This document shows, piece after piece, positions 1 through 9,700 of a stretch of DNA of 64,000 nt (position 1 is the first letter of the stretch; each line of letters opens with the position of its first letter). The DNA comes from Diphasiastrum complanatum (Eukaryota; Streptophyta; Lycopodiopsida; Lycopodiales; Lycopodiaceae): positions 19,124,300 to 19,188,299 of the forward strand of contig CM055110.1 of NCBI GenBank assembly GCA_029204225.1, read 5' to 3'. Made by a program: the position numbers and the translations under genes. Below the pieces are notes generated by a model, which did not search any database, was not told where the DNA came from, and worked only from the letters and a program-made list of their open reading frames with translations.

Positions 1-104
1 GGACTAGCACAAAGAACAACTATGTACTGCAACTTTTTCAATGGTTTTACAGAAGAATCCAAATTCGTCATAATACAAAATCGACGGATTATAAATTTTT
101 TTAA
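1..104 (+). pseudogene. 3' end of H3U 'gene 3' (transposase-like orphan), partial copy
   Basis: The frame starting at base 3 reads TSTKNNYVLQLFQWFYRR and stops at 102-104. The same peptide ends gene 3 at 34556-34825 and, diverged, at 52478-52752. The rest of the gene lies left of the window. It sits tail to tail with the minus-strand gene 2, the arrangement seen in the other two copies. Function is not established; see the entry at 50036. Confidence 0.6.
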
Positions 105-177
105 GAAGCACGCAAATTTATACAAGCCAATAGGCAATAGACACAAAAATGAGATTTTATATATTAAATGAAAATTT

Positions 178-1690
178 TTACAGAGTACAATTGTGCATAA
201 TTTGCTCTGCTTCCGATACTTTTTCTAATAAAAGTTGCAATTTTGAATCATGCAACAATTTCCTTCTTTTGTATGGATTCAAGAGCTCATAGTTTTCATG
301 ATCACATAGGAAGCATACAATGCAAAATGAGATGATCTGAACATGGAATTCACTGGTCCATATCCTAAAATTTTAAGTGCAATAGTTTTCTTTACAAAAA
401 TTATTCTATGCACTTTATTAAAATTATGTCCTCCAAGAAAATGAGACAGTGCCTTGCTTGCGATAATCATTGTCTCACCATGTTGATGAAACCTTGAATG
501 GGCAACACTTATCTCATTATTCTTGAAGAACTTCTAAAATAATGCCCTAGTGCATGATATCTTAAAAATCCAATAGAAGATTTCTTGCCCTCCTCGACGA
601 ATTGCACAATCATCAAGGAAAATTGTTTCCTGAAATGAAAAAAATCCAAAGTAAGCTCCATTATATAATCTGACATAACGAATCTACTAGAAGATACAAA
701 ACTTACGCATTTGGCTTTGTCTTCCTTGATTACTGTCTCTCCATCAATATTATTTCCACCTTTCAATGTCAATATAGTTGGTGAATAGACAGTTGGTTTT
801 GGAAAACCAAGCTGACTTGAATTTTGAGAAACTCCTCTTCAGAAGGTAGATCATCTTCTTTATTGCACATTTCCTCCACATCCATTTTCAAGCAATCTTT
901 CCCTGGATAAAACTCATCAATATTTACATCGTCAACACCGCGGAGAAAATCATCAGCATCATAATTGATTATATCCGAAAATTCATGAAGCTCTTTGTTG
1001 AAAATACAAAGAGTCTTGACCTCTATGAAATAAAAAAGATTCGATACATCTAATCGTGTCAAAAATGAATTATTATTTATATTATAAGTAGGCAATGTGA
1101 TAAGAGATTTATCAGAAGGAGAAAGGGTGTTGGTAGTTCTAGGGCCAATAAACGATGTCCTATTTCGTGCAGGATCAAGATCTGTAAAATCATCTAAGCT
1201 AACGCTCATATCAATAGAAAAAAGTTTCTATATTTACAGTCTTCGACTTTTCAGATTTTGTACCACTAGAAGAAGCAGCTTCAGAAGTAGAAAGGCTAGC
1301 TTTCAAATCGTCAGAAATATTTAACAAAAGAAAAAAAATAGATGTAGACTGAAACTCTACAAATCTACATTTTTATTGTGAATTGGACAATCATCAACAA
1401 ACTTGAAATCATTATGTAATTTGGTGAACATTCTGTCAAGCTTAGCTTTATAGATATGCTTGTCGAGTGCCACCAGGTCCTAAATGTCCTTATTCTTAGA
1501 TTTGAACAAGGGAGTACTGAGTAGAGACTTAAATCTGAGATAAATCTTAGAATGCTTCCACACCAAGACCCTCAATAATAGAACAAAGAATAAAAATATA
1601 AGGGGAAAAAAGAGATTTGAAATACTCTATATTATCACTAATACCAAATTCATGAAAAAAACATAGCAGACTAGAATTGAAATTAGACAT
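178..1690 (-). pseudogene. H3U 'gene 2', degraded copy 1
   Basis: The gene runs leftward from ATG at 1690 (MSNFNSSLL) to a stop at 178-180. Blocks shared with the copy at 34886-36406 include the N-terminal FFHEFG, the central FIGPRT, and the C-terminal SHFLGGHNFNKVH and PYERRK-type motifs (here KRRKLLHDSK). Frames break several times; open pieces lie at 769-1209, 509-772 and 279-470. A splice-like boundary (CC/GTAAGT style) follows the KEDKAKC block as in the other copy. The family is unknown to me: acidic middle, no recognised catalytic motif. It diverges from the H3-Ulp1 gene across the shared promoter. Confidence 0.6.
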
Positions 1691-1944
1691 TTCAACAAAA
1701 AATAATACAGAAGAAAGATTTTGAATATCGCTCTCAGACGCAGAATGCAGGTTTCAGAACCTCAAGGCCCTATGCGCTCAAAAGAGATATCAGAAAACCG
1801 AGTATCGAATCCGAGCGCGAGTACAAAGAATAGACAAGTCGCAAAAAATTCGCGAAAGACAAAAATCTCCGAACAGAATTTATTCGACCTTGGAAACAGA
1901 GCGTCTATTTGAATATCAACCATCGTAAATGGTTAGATATCTAT
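1691..1944. promoter_or_regulatory. Remnant of H3U bidirectional promoter, interrupted by LTR
   Basis: This stretch, rich in TATCG and GCGCTC words (for example GAATATCGCTCTCAGACGCAG), aligns by eye with 36407-36620 and 32640-32880, which separate gene 2 from the H3-Ulp1 gene. The remainder of the promoter and the start of the H3 domain are missing; a copia LTR begins at 1945. Confidence 0.45.
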
Positions 1945-2306
1945 TGTTACAATATTAAAAGGCCAAAAGACCTGTAAATAAAAGGCCAAAAGACCTGTCC
2001 TGTAGCAATATAAATACATGTGCTCTACTCGTTGTAACACACTCACTCAATCAGAGACACAACAACGAGAAAAGACAACAAGAGATGTATATTGATGAAT
2101 CAGATCAGAGTTATATAACAATTTGTTTTTGATCAATAGTTTTTTATTGTCCCTAATTGTCTTAAATTGTCTCTTACTTCTGCATATAATTTTTGCACGC
2201 ATATTCAATCAGAGCTAATACTGTTCTATTAGTACATAGATCAGAGTTTGATTTATTCAAACTTTCATCATGTTCTTTGTGGAAGAATAATTACTATTTT
2301 CCTACA
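1945..2306 (+). mobile_element. Ty1/copia LTR inserted in H3U copy 1
   Basis: The 362-bp segment begins TGTTACAATA and ends TTTCCTACA, so it has TG...CA ends. It carries a TATA-like CAATATAAATACA near 2007 and is followed at once by a primer-binding-site-like TGATATCAGAGC. A 27-bp-scale repeat of AAAAGGCCAAAAGACCTGT occurs near its start. Almost no internal element follows, so this is a truncated insertion rather than a complete element. Confidence 0.75.
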
Positions 2307-2415
2307 ATGATATCAGAGCATACGAAATTAAATCTGATACAGTGGTATCAGAGTATACAGGTTCAAAGCTGATACAGTGATATCAGAACAGATCAGAGTC
2401 GATACAGTGGTATCT
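2307..2415 (+). repeat. Repeated tRNA-iMet primer-binding-site-like motifs
   Basis: TGATATCAGAGCA (2308), TGGTATCAGAGTA (2343), TGATATCAGAACA (2378) and TGGTATC (2408) recur at 30-35 bp spacing directly after the LTR. TGGTATCAGAGC is the usual plant copia initiator-tRNA primer site; only the first lies at the normal distance from the LTR. Confidence 0.7.
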
Positions 2416-2429
2416 TTGCACCTCTCTCA

Positions 2430-3268
2430 ACATTCTTCATACATCCATCAACAAGCCACTATCGGGAGTGCTTCCCTTCCTCCTAGAGTTATCCGTGGTA
2501 AGAGACCTTGCATCTTTCTGAGCTCTAAATCAAATGCTGGAGAATCTGATTCAGACCCAGAGTCATCCTCTCCTCCTCATGTTATTCGTCCAGCTCCTCG
2601 AAAGGTTTTTTCACCAAAAGTGATGATAACCCAAGAGGAGCTTGATGTTTATTTTGATTCTAACCATTATAACCAATACGAGACTTACTTAGCTGATAAA
2701 ATTGATCAGCTCGGCAATTATTTTGATTTCTTTCTTCCAGATTCAAATAGAAGCTATAGATTAGGTCCCAAATTTTGTGCAGAGTTGAAAGAAAAAACAT
2801 CAGATGTTATTGTAGAAGTCGGCAGAAACTTTTGCAGCATAGTATTAGTTCTGATTCTCAGGGTGTAGTTTTTGTTGTTAGGTCCATTTTTTATAAGAGC
2901 GGTGAAGGCAAAAGATGCCAATTTTGAAAGGGCTGTATATTTTATCAAATGCAGTCCAGTGGCGAAATTTTATTTGATTCCATATGAGAGTAAGTAAGGA
3001 TTGCTAGTTTGCTTTTTTTTGCTTTAATTTGGATGATTACTCCTGTTCAAATGGATTTTAATTTTTATTTTGATTAGTGTAGTCGGCATTGGAGCCTGAA
3101 CATTCTTTCTGTAAAGATAAATAAGGAGGGAGTATCAAATTTTCTCTGTGTTAAAGTAACTCAGCTAATAATACACATAGAGAATTTGACTCTCTACTTC
3201 CTGATGTCGTTCGGGGAATACCGACAACGGCGACCTCAATTGGATAGATAACCATTAAATCTCTCAAG
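2430..3268 (+). pseudogene. H3U H3-Ulp1 fusion gene, copy 1, C-terminal half only
   Basis: The open part (to 2868) carries the acidic Ser linker (FLSSKSNAGESDSD), the RPAP..V.SPKV block, ITQEELD and the NQYETYLADKID helix region. About 30 codons present in copies 2 and 3 between QEELD and VYFD are deleted. A first exon ending before GTAAGG (about 2995) and a second exon from 3083 (RHWSLNIL, the Ulp1 His motif) to 3268 (CTCTCAAG before GTATAT) match the other copies. A one-base loss disrupts the frame before the Asp motif. The H3 domain and the Cys exon are absent; sequence changes to a copia LTR remnant near 3362. Confidence 0.7.
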
Positions 3269-3361
3269 GTATATACAATTTATCTCTGATATGCATGTAA
3301 TTTTTTTAGTTTAAATCTATCATCATAGCATAAATAAATTTTCTGTCAAAATATTACTAAT

Positions 3362-3420
3362 TATGAGTTCACCATTTCCAACACTCCCTCTTGAACGTTG
3401 CAACCTTTGTTGTGTTTGTT
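3362..3420 (-). mobile_element. Copia polypurine tract / 3' LTR start remnant
   Basis: On the minus strand this reads caacgttcAAGAGGGAG followed by TGTTGGAAATGGTGAACTC. It is the same polypurine-tract/LTR junction found at 23926-23940 and 39635-39660. It truncates the H3U gene copy 1. Confidence 0.55.
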
Positions 3421-3583
3421 CAGTTCATCTTCATGGAGCACATGGAATGGTTGCAAGAGTTCACCATTTTCAACAAGAGAGAGAGTATGGTTGAAAAATG
3501 TTTCAGTAAAGTTCAATACGATGCAGTATGGTTCAACATGATCGAGCAATTTTCATTGTGGTTTTTGTTCAATTTGTTGTGAT

Positions 3584-3585
<2 letters not shown>

Positions 3586-3647
<62 letters not shown>
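3586..3647. repeat. (GA)n microsatellite
   Basis: About 31 uninterrupted GA units. It lies in the roughly 660-bp gene-free stretch between the H3U remnant and the 3' end of the rhodanese gene. Confidence 0.98.
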
Positions 3648-3649
<2 letters not shown>

Positions 3650-3789
3650 CCTATTATGAACACGTTGGGGCATTCTCATTTTTTTATTAATTTTTTATAT
3701 TTGCACCTAAATTGGACCATCCTCCTGTACCCGAAACATTCGGCATACTACACAATAGTAATGCTCTTAATTAGAGCTTTCATCTGATA

Positions 3790-3890
3790 CCCATATTACC
3801 CAAAAACACGTTTTTGAACGTTTCTACCAAAAACCCGAAACGTGTTTTTGGACCGCGTTTCGAAACATGTTTCGGGAATGGGAGTGCAAC
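3790..3890. repeat. Palindromic, MITE-like segment
   Basis: CCAAAAACACGTTT (3800-3813) is the exact reverse complement of AAACGTGTTTTTGG (3838-3851), leaving a loop of about 24 bases. It is followed by the self-complementary GTTTCGAAAC and ACATGT. No coding potential was seen. It may be a remnant miniature inverted-repeat element; target duplications were not recognised. Confidence 0.45.
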
Positions 3891-4085
3891 TATGATTCAA
3901 AGTAATGAGAAGCTAATAATGTTGATATAATGGCTGAAAAAAGTGCAGCTTTGTAATGAGCTATGGATATTCTTGGGCACTTTTACAAGGGAAAATACCT
4001 TAAATACCATCAATATATGAGCAGATTGTCAATTGCCATTGTAGTACTTATGCACATGTACATTTCTTCCAAAACTGAAAGCTTG

Positions 4086-7014
4086 TCAATCTTCATCCTC
4101 ATTGACAGGATAACCTTCATGGATCCAGTCATTCAATCCTCCCTTCAGATGTGTCACATTTGTGAAATTCTCCTCCTGTAGTTCATAAGCAGCTTTCAAG
4201 GATCTGCAAAAAGATGACCAGTGCAAAATTGGGTTTAAAAAATAGCCAAATATCAAGAGATGTTGCTTATGCAGCAAAATTCAGGACTGCTTGTAGCTAG
4301 TCTTAACACAAGGAATTTGAATATACCTTGACTGACGTCCAAACATACGCTCTGGATCTGCATATCGTTTAGCTTTTGGACCAGTTCTTTCAACATATGT
4401 TAGTAAAGTGCCTCCTATACTGCACAATACTATCACTTGCTTACTCCTGTCACCACCAACAGCAGCCAAGGCTTGGCTTATAAAATCAGGATTGCGCTCT
4501 GCCAGTATTCACAGGTTATTCAGAGAAGGGTTGTTCTAGTCTCATCAACAATTATGATTTGCCAATCAACTTTATTCAGCTGTCAGATGAAGATACTTTG
4601 AAGGACATACGATGCACAGAATGGAGACATGAAAGAGTGTTGGTCATAGAAAAGATTTCAAATACAGTGTTTTGGCACATGTAGGGAGAACTATTGAGAT
4701 TGAATCAGCACATCTCACCTGTGCCAGCAAAATCTGTAAGCAGAGCATATCCGAGTCTCCTGCATTGTGCAAGTACTCATGAGTGGTCACAGCACTGACT
4801 ATGTTTCACACGAAAATATGCTGCAAATAAATAAAATTCCAGCAGTTAAAATCTATTGCAGGAAAAGCAGCTGGATGGCTGTCCAAGCTTTGGAGGAGAT
4901 GCTTCAAAATTGTAGACATGGAAACAAAATAATGATGTGCCGTAACCAATGGATAGTGAAAAATTGTTTAGCATAGAAGATGGCTATCTCAAGAAGGAAG
5001 TTACACGTAACATATTATTGCCTTATGTTTCCCAGATTGGCTTCTTAGCAGATTCAGATGGATCAACTCATTCTGACCTGTCCCTTGAGTGGAGCAGAGA
5101 ATGGGAAAGTTCTCTGTTGCTGCCATGCTGAAGCTTAGCTGAAAATGAAGTAATTTGGAAGCAAAGTGATTAAAAGATGCACCACAATTTCTCACTTCAA
5201 AAGCAATCACCTTAGATTGGTTTTCAAATCGTTTCCTTGTATAAGACGAAAGAGCGGTGCATTAAAAGCACCTTCTGCATGAGTCTGCACCAATTATAAG
5301 GTAAGAAACTGAAGCATATAATGGAAAAAACGAAGAATTGATATTGCAACAAGCTTGATGTGCCTCTGGAAATCTTTACAAGGGCTGAAAGGTGAGAATA
5401 AATGCAAGTGTTGTGCATTTGTTTGATTTTTCAAGTAACAAGGGGTGCCATTTGATGTTACACCTAGTTGACCTCTCTTTCTGAGACTACAATATGCCAA
5501 ACATTCTTCTCTATTCATCAAAAACTAAAACTCAAGAAATGTCAAAATTACACTTGGCATGTATAACGTAAGAGTCATGCCCAACAATCCTCACTTAGCA
5601 AACATAAAATTTTTTTTTAGTGAGTTCATAAGAACGTTGTGCGTGTATAGTTTCAACTCTGATGTGAAACAAATTATCAATGGGGTCTTTATGACATTCA
5701 AAGTTCCTCAGTTGGTGATTTCAAAAGATATTTCAATGTCTCTCGGTAGAGCTCTAGAATTGCCAGGTTCAATTGGACATCTTGGTTTCAGCTGAAACTT
5801 ACTGAGCTGTGCCTGGTTGTTGAAAGGCCTTCCGGAGTTATGTTCCAATAAGTTGGAATGCCATTGACTTTTTTGTTCGCACAAATAGCTAAGAACAGGA
5901 TTTTAGGATGGCAGGGATACATGACTGCAAACAAGCATATACGCAATAGGCCACTTAATAGCTCGCAGTTTCAAGAGAAAAGTCATATCTGTTGTTGGTA
6001 TAGCAGTCAAATTTTGGAAATGCCTTTTAAAATGAAAGACAAAGATGATGTTGGCAGAGAAGAACATAGCACACCAGAAAGGGAAAAATAGAGAAGATGT
6101 GAATATAGCTGCTTGTCAATATAGCTATAGAAATTGAGCTAGTAAACATGTGTGAGACTAATTGTCTCAATCGGATAATTCTGCTGCACGACAGGTTGAG
6201 CAAAGCAGCATTTCATCCTTTGGAATATCCTCACAAACCTTTCTAAAATCCTGAGGCTCACGGACATCAATGAGAACTGCCTTTCCAGCTTTTACTAATT
6301 TGTGTGCTTCTTCACATTCCAAGCTTTTCAAATTTCCTTCAGTCAGCTTTCTGTGGACCTCTGCAGACAAAATACAGGATTTCTGTTAATTTCATTGATT
6401 TTTGAAAAACCATCCCTTACTGCTCTCAGAATGATTGTCCCTTAATGCTGTTAATTTAATTGCTTCGTTTTTCACCACAGAAGGACGATCATCCCAAAAC
6501 GGATTAATGAACGGAAACAGAGCAGAATTGAGTGGACATGGACAAGATAATGCACAATATCAGATAAAAGAACCGAAGTTGAAATTGAACAAATTTCAGA
6601 TTTTGTGCTGAGAAAGCCGAATTGTTCATTAATCCAAATGACAATGTCAAATCAGGGCAGCGACCAACCAACCCATGCAGTGTATTTGAAAGAATCATCA
6701 AACCACGAGCCAACAAAGCCGTTTCGAGCTGCCACATCCGATTTGAACTTGTTGAGCTTGGCCTCCATGGTGTTCTTGGCCACAAAGGTCTTGAAGAACC
6801 AGCTCTGCTGGCTCTCCTGCGGCTTGGTGCTTTCATCCGCAGCTCTCGTTCTTACCCAGTGCTGTGTAAGCGAAGAAGACGGCTTAAGCCTGCTCGATCC
6901 TGCGCAAGCAGAAAAACCAAACTGCTGCATCAAGGATTGAGCAGCAGAATAGGATGAAGATGATGCAGCTGCTGGAATGGTGAATTGGGCAAGCCATGAA
7001 AGCGATATTGCCAT
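4086..7014 (-). CDS. Chloroplast-type rhodanese-like domain protein, six exons
   Basis: Exons, in transcript order, are 6669-7014, 6239-6360, 5211-5284, 4719-4759, 4327-4498 and 4086-4203. All introns are GT-AG with compatible phases, and the join is 873 nt (290 residues plus stop) with no internal stop. Residues 1 to about 60 are Ser/Ala-rich with few acidic residues, like a plastid transit peptide. A single rhodanese domain follows: AVLIDVREP (143-151), an AHxxGAxNAPLF-type segment (THAEGAFNAPLF), TERNPDF, the active-site loop VLCSIGGTL with Cys220, then SRSLKAAYEL and HLKGGLNDW near the C terminus. Rhodaneses transfer sulfane sulfur through this Cys; the plant substrate is unknown. The Met at 7014 was chosen because it opens the transit-like peptide; the frame is also open upstream. 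It may belong to the plant STR9-11/14 group, but the subtype is not assigned. This looks like an intact host gene. Confidence 0.92.
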
Positions 7015-7171
7015 AGCTGCTGCAGCTCTCAGCTCTGTCTTATCTCGCTCGCTCGCTCTTCCTCCTCGTATTTTGCTTTTCTTTTCCGGAGGTGACAACG
7101 TCATTAGCCACATGAGGGGAGACTCTCTCGCTGGATGCGCCTCTACTTCGTATATTGGCCTCAAATTCTAA
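7015..7171 (-). promoter_or_regulatory. 5' leader and proximal upstream of the rhodanese gene
   Basis: Minus-strand sequence upstream of ATG 7014 is open and GC-richer, then turns AT-rich near 7160 with a weak TATA-like CCAATATACG. Pyrimidine/purine runs (GAGCGAGCGAGCGAG) lie in the leader. No firm core promoter can be set by eye. 7172-7542 holds no gene or repeat that I recognise. Confidence 0.35.
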
Positions 7172-7542
7172 GGGGATGACCACCTCAACTATTTCCATAT
7201 GACCCCTTTTAAAAGGGCAATATTAGTCCCTCCTATAGAGAGGTGTTTCTTTTGACCCATGTGTCAACCCTCCCATCCCGACCATTGACCTTCTTGGTCC
7301 TATGTCTTTTGCGTTAGGAGCATCTCACAACATCTCACATAAAGTGCAATAACAAACTTGTCCTTGATCTTGGTGAGGCTTGGCCTCAATGACGACATTG
7401 GTTCTCTACCACGCCTGAGTTAAGAGGTCACAAGCTTTTTGGAAAGATGTTGCCATCGCCGCCCTCCTTTCATCTAGACTTAGCCTTCCCCTCTTTTACT
7501 TTAAAGCAAGACCAAGATAAAGGGAAGACAACTTTGTGGGTA

Positions 7543-8368
7543 TGTTATGTGAAAATTGGCAATAGCAAACTTGATCAAACATTGTAAATATCATAATGAC
7601 TTGTACCTATTATGATTACACATGTGTGGAGCCTATTCCCACGTGTGAAATAAATGTACTTTTCATGTAGTACAATCATATAGCTTGTACATATAGTTTA
7701 AATCAAGTTCTAGTGGCTAAAAAGACCAAAATCAAGTTTTTTAGTCATATGCCACATGGCATCAATCTAGAGATTGCATGAGCCACATCATGAGATTAGG
7801 TGTCAAATCCCATGTGTAGAGGTCTGCTCACACGTGTGGAATAAGCTGAGGAAGTCAAGTTTGCACTTCTAGAAGAGTTTTCTATGTAGTAAAAAATTGA
7901 CCAAAAAGTGTTCAAAATAGAAGGTTTGGTCCAAGTGTCAATTTTGCATGATGAATCATCATATGACAAAGCACCCTCACACATGTGAGATCAGAGGGAT
8001 GACTAGTACCACGAGCTCTCACTGTTTTGTATTTATAGCGCCACATTTGGCCATAATCAACAAGCAACACCACTCTTGATTTTGGAAGCAATTTCTTGTC
8101 AATCTCTCCATTTGTCTTCATTTGTTTGGAATGTTTTGAGTTCCTATTTTTAGGTTGGAGTACGTAATATGACAAATTTTCACACGTGTGAATATAGCAA
8201 GTACAATTTCCTTCATTAATGATTGTTCTTGTTAGAATTTCTCATCGAAATTTGATCTAGATTGATCTAAATCTTGTGTAGATTTGTAGATTAATTGTAT
8301 CTAACGTCCAATCCCTCTTGTGGAACATTTTAGGATCCATTCTTGGTCCAATTTTGCATATTTTCACA
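7543..8368 (+). mobile_element. Ty1/copia 5' LTR (family of the 60-64 kb element)
   Basis: The segment begins TGTTATGTGAAAATTGG, ends TTTTCACA, and is followed directly by TGGTATCAGAGCC (8369-8381), the tRNA-iMet primer-binding site. Its layout and words (GATCAAACATT, CACACGTGTGGAGC, CCCACGTGTGAAA) match the LTR that starts at 63158. It contains at least five CACRYGTG palindromes. Internal element sequence continues without a gag gene to about 8640, where Helitron sequence takes over. Confidence 0.75.
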
Positions 8369-8722
8369 TGGTATCAGAGCCAAGTACAAGAGGATTTATG
8401 AAGATTTGATGGGGTTGATCCAAAACTAAGCCCAAATTAGCAAGTTTTTGGAAACTAGCTAATTTTGATGTGGCGAGTTGGATTGGATAGATATACTCAA
8501 AAGTTTTGCATCAAATTTGATTGTGGGTTGCAGGGGTACTATTCACACATGTGAGGATGTACTGTACCAATTTTGGAGCCTTATGTTACAATTTGATGCT
8601 CATACACCCAAATTAGCAAGTTTGTGAAAACGTCACATAGAGCTTTATCTATGACAACTTTACTAACATTTTCACCGCACCCATAACGCACATGTTCGTT
8701 GACAGTTTGTGCACCTCCATAA

Positions 8723-9700
8723 TTATTTCCACAAATGCGAACACTTCAGTGAAGCGCTCACAATCTGTGCACGACTGCCCCGTCGCACCACCGAGAGCAC
8801 CTGATGGAAATCACGACAAAAAATGATCGGAATCCCTCCAAATGGAGTATCAATACCCAATATGTCCCATAGAGATCGATCCACACACTCAATGGCATAC
8901 TTATGTACCATGGAAGCCTCGTCCCAAATAATGAGTTGACATGCCATCAAAAGCTTACCTAACGGAGACTGTTTTGAGATGTTGCGGGTTGAGCTTTCAT
9001 TCAATTCCGTCAGAGGAATCCTAAATCTAAAGTGCGCGGTCCTATCACCTTTCATTAACAATGCAGCGATCCCCGATGATGCAACTGCCAGTGCTATCCA
9101 ACCTTGTGCATGCACTTACGACAATATAACACTATAGAGAAATGTCTAACCTGTACCACCCGGACCATCTACAAAGAACACTCCACCCACTCTACGTACC
9201 ACATGCTCACGTACTACACGGTCCAAAATCATGCGTTGATCTACATTCAATCTCTCGATGTCAGCCTCTACCTCTAGAAGGGTCTCATTGAAAAATATCT
9301 CCTCGCGAAATAGTGGAGAAATCTCGACATCGCTTTCGGGAAGTGTGAACCCAAAATTTGTCAACGACTTTCCCGATGCCTGCATGTGCGTCTCCACATC
9401 TAAAAAAGCCCTATCTACCAACATCTGACTCACAGTAACGATCTCGCACGTTACTGGCTGTCCTAACTCCTCCGCGTAATCCTCTACTAAATGGGGCTCT
9501 ATACTCTCCCAAAGATCTAATGGGTTGGAAGGGGCACACATCAAAAGAAGTACAGCGAACATGAGCCGAAGTTGCGACGGAGTCCCCCATGACACCGCCT
9601 CCAGCATGCAGTTACTCCATTCCATCTCGTCGTTGATAAGAAGTGTATGCCTGCAAGCATCTCTGAACGACGAAAACAACTCACCGTCAACTGTGCGCAA
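8723..9700 (-). pseudogene. Helitron Pif1-like helicase, truncated
   Basis: The upstream piece (9146-9700) has the pre-helicase SQLRLMFAVLLLMCAPSNP block typical of plant Helitrons, then LNVDQRMILDRV and the Walker A motif FVDGPGGTG. The downstream piece (8723-9115) has ALLMKGDRTAHFRFRIP and the Walker B-like LIIWDEASMVHK with FGG..I.F..DF.Q. The two are separated by a short interruption at 9116-9145 that looks like an intron or indel. The frame stops after CSHLWK, so the C-terminal helicase motifs are lost. Helitron helicases unwind DNA during rolling-circle transposition; this copy cannot encode a full enzyme. Confidence 0.85.

Noticed and set aside
6605-6957. Plus-strand frames of 111 codons opposite rhodanese exon 1
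   Set aside because: They are antisense shadows of the conserved minus-strand coding exon.
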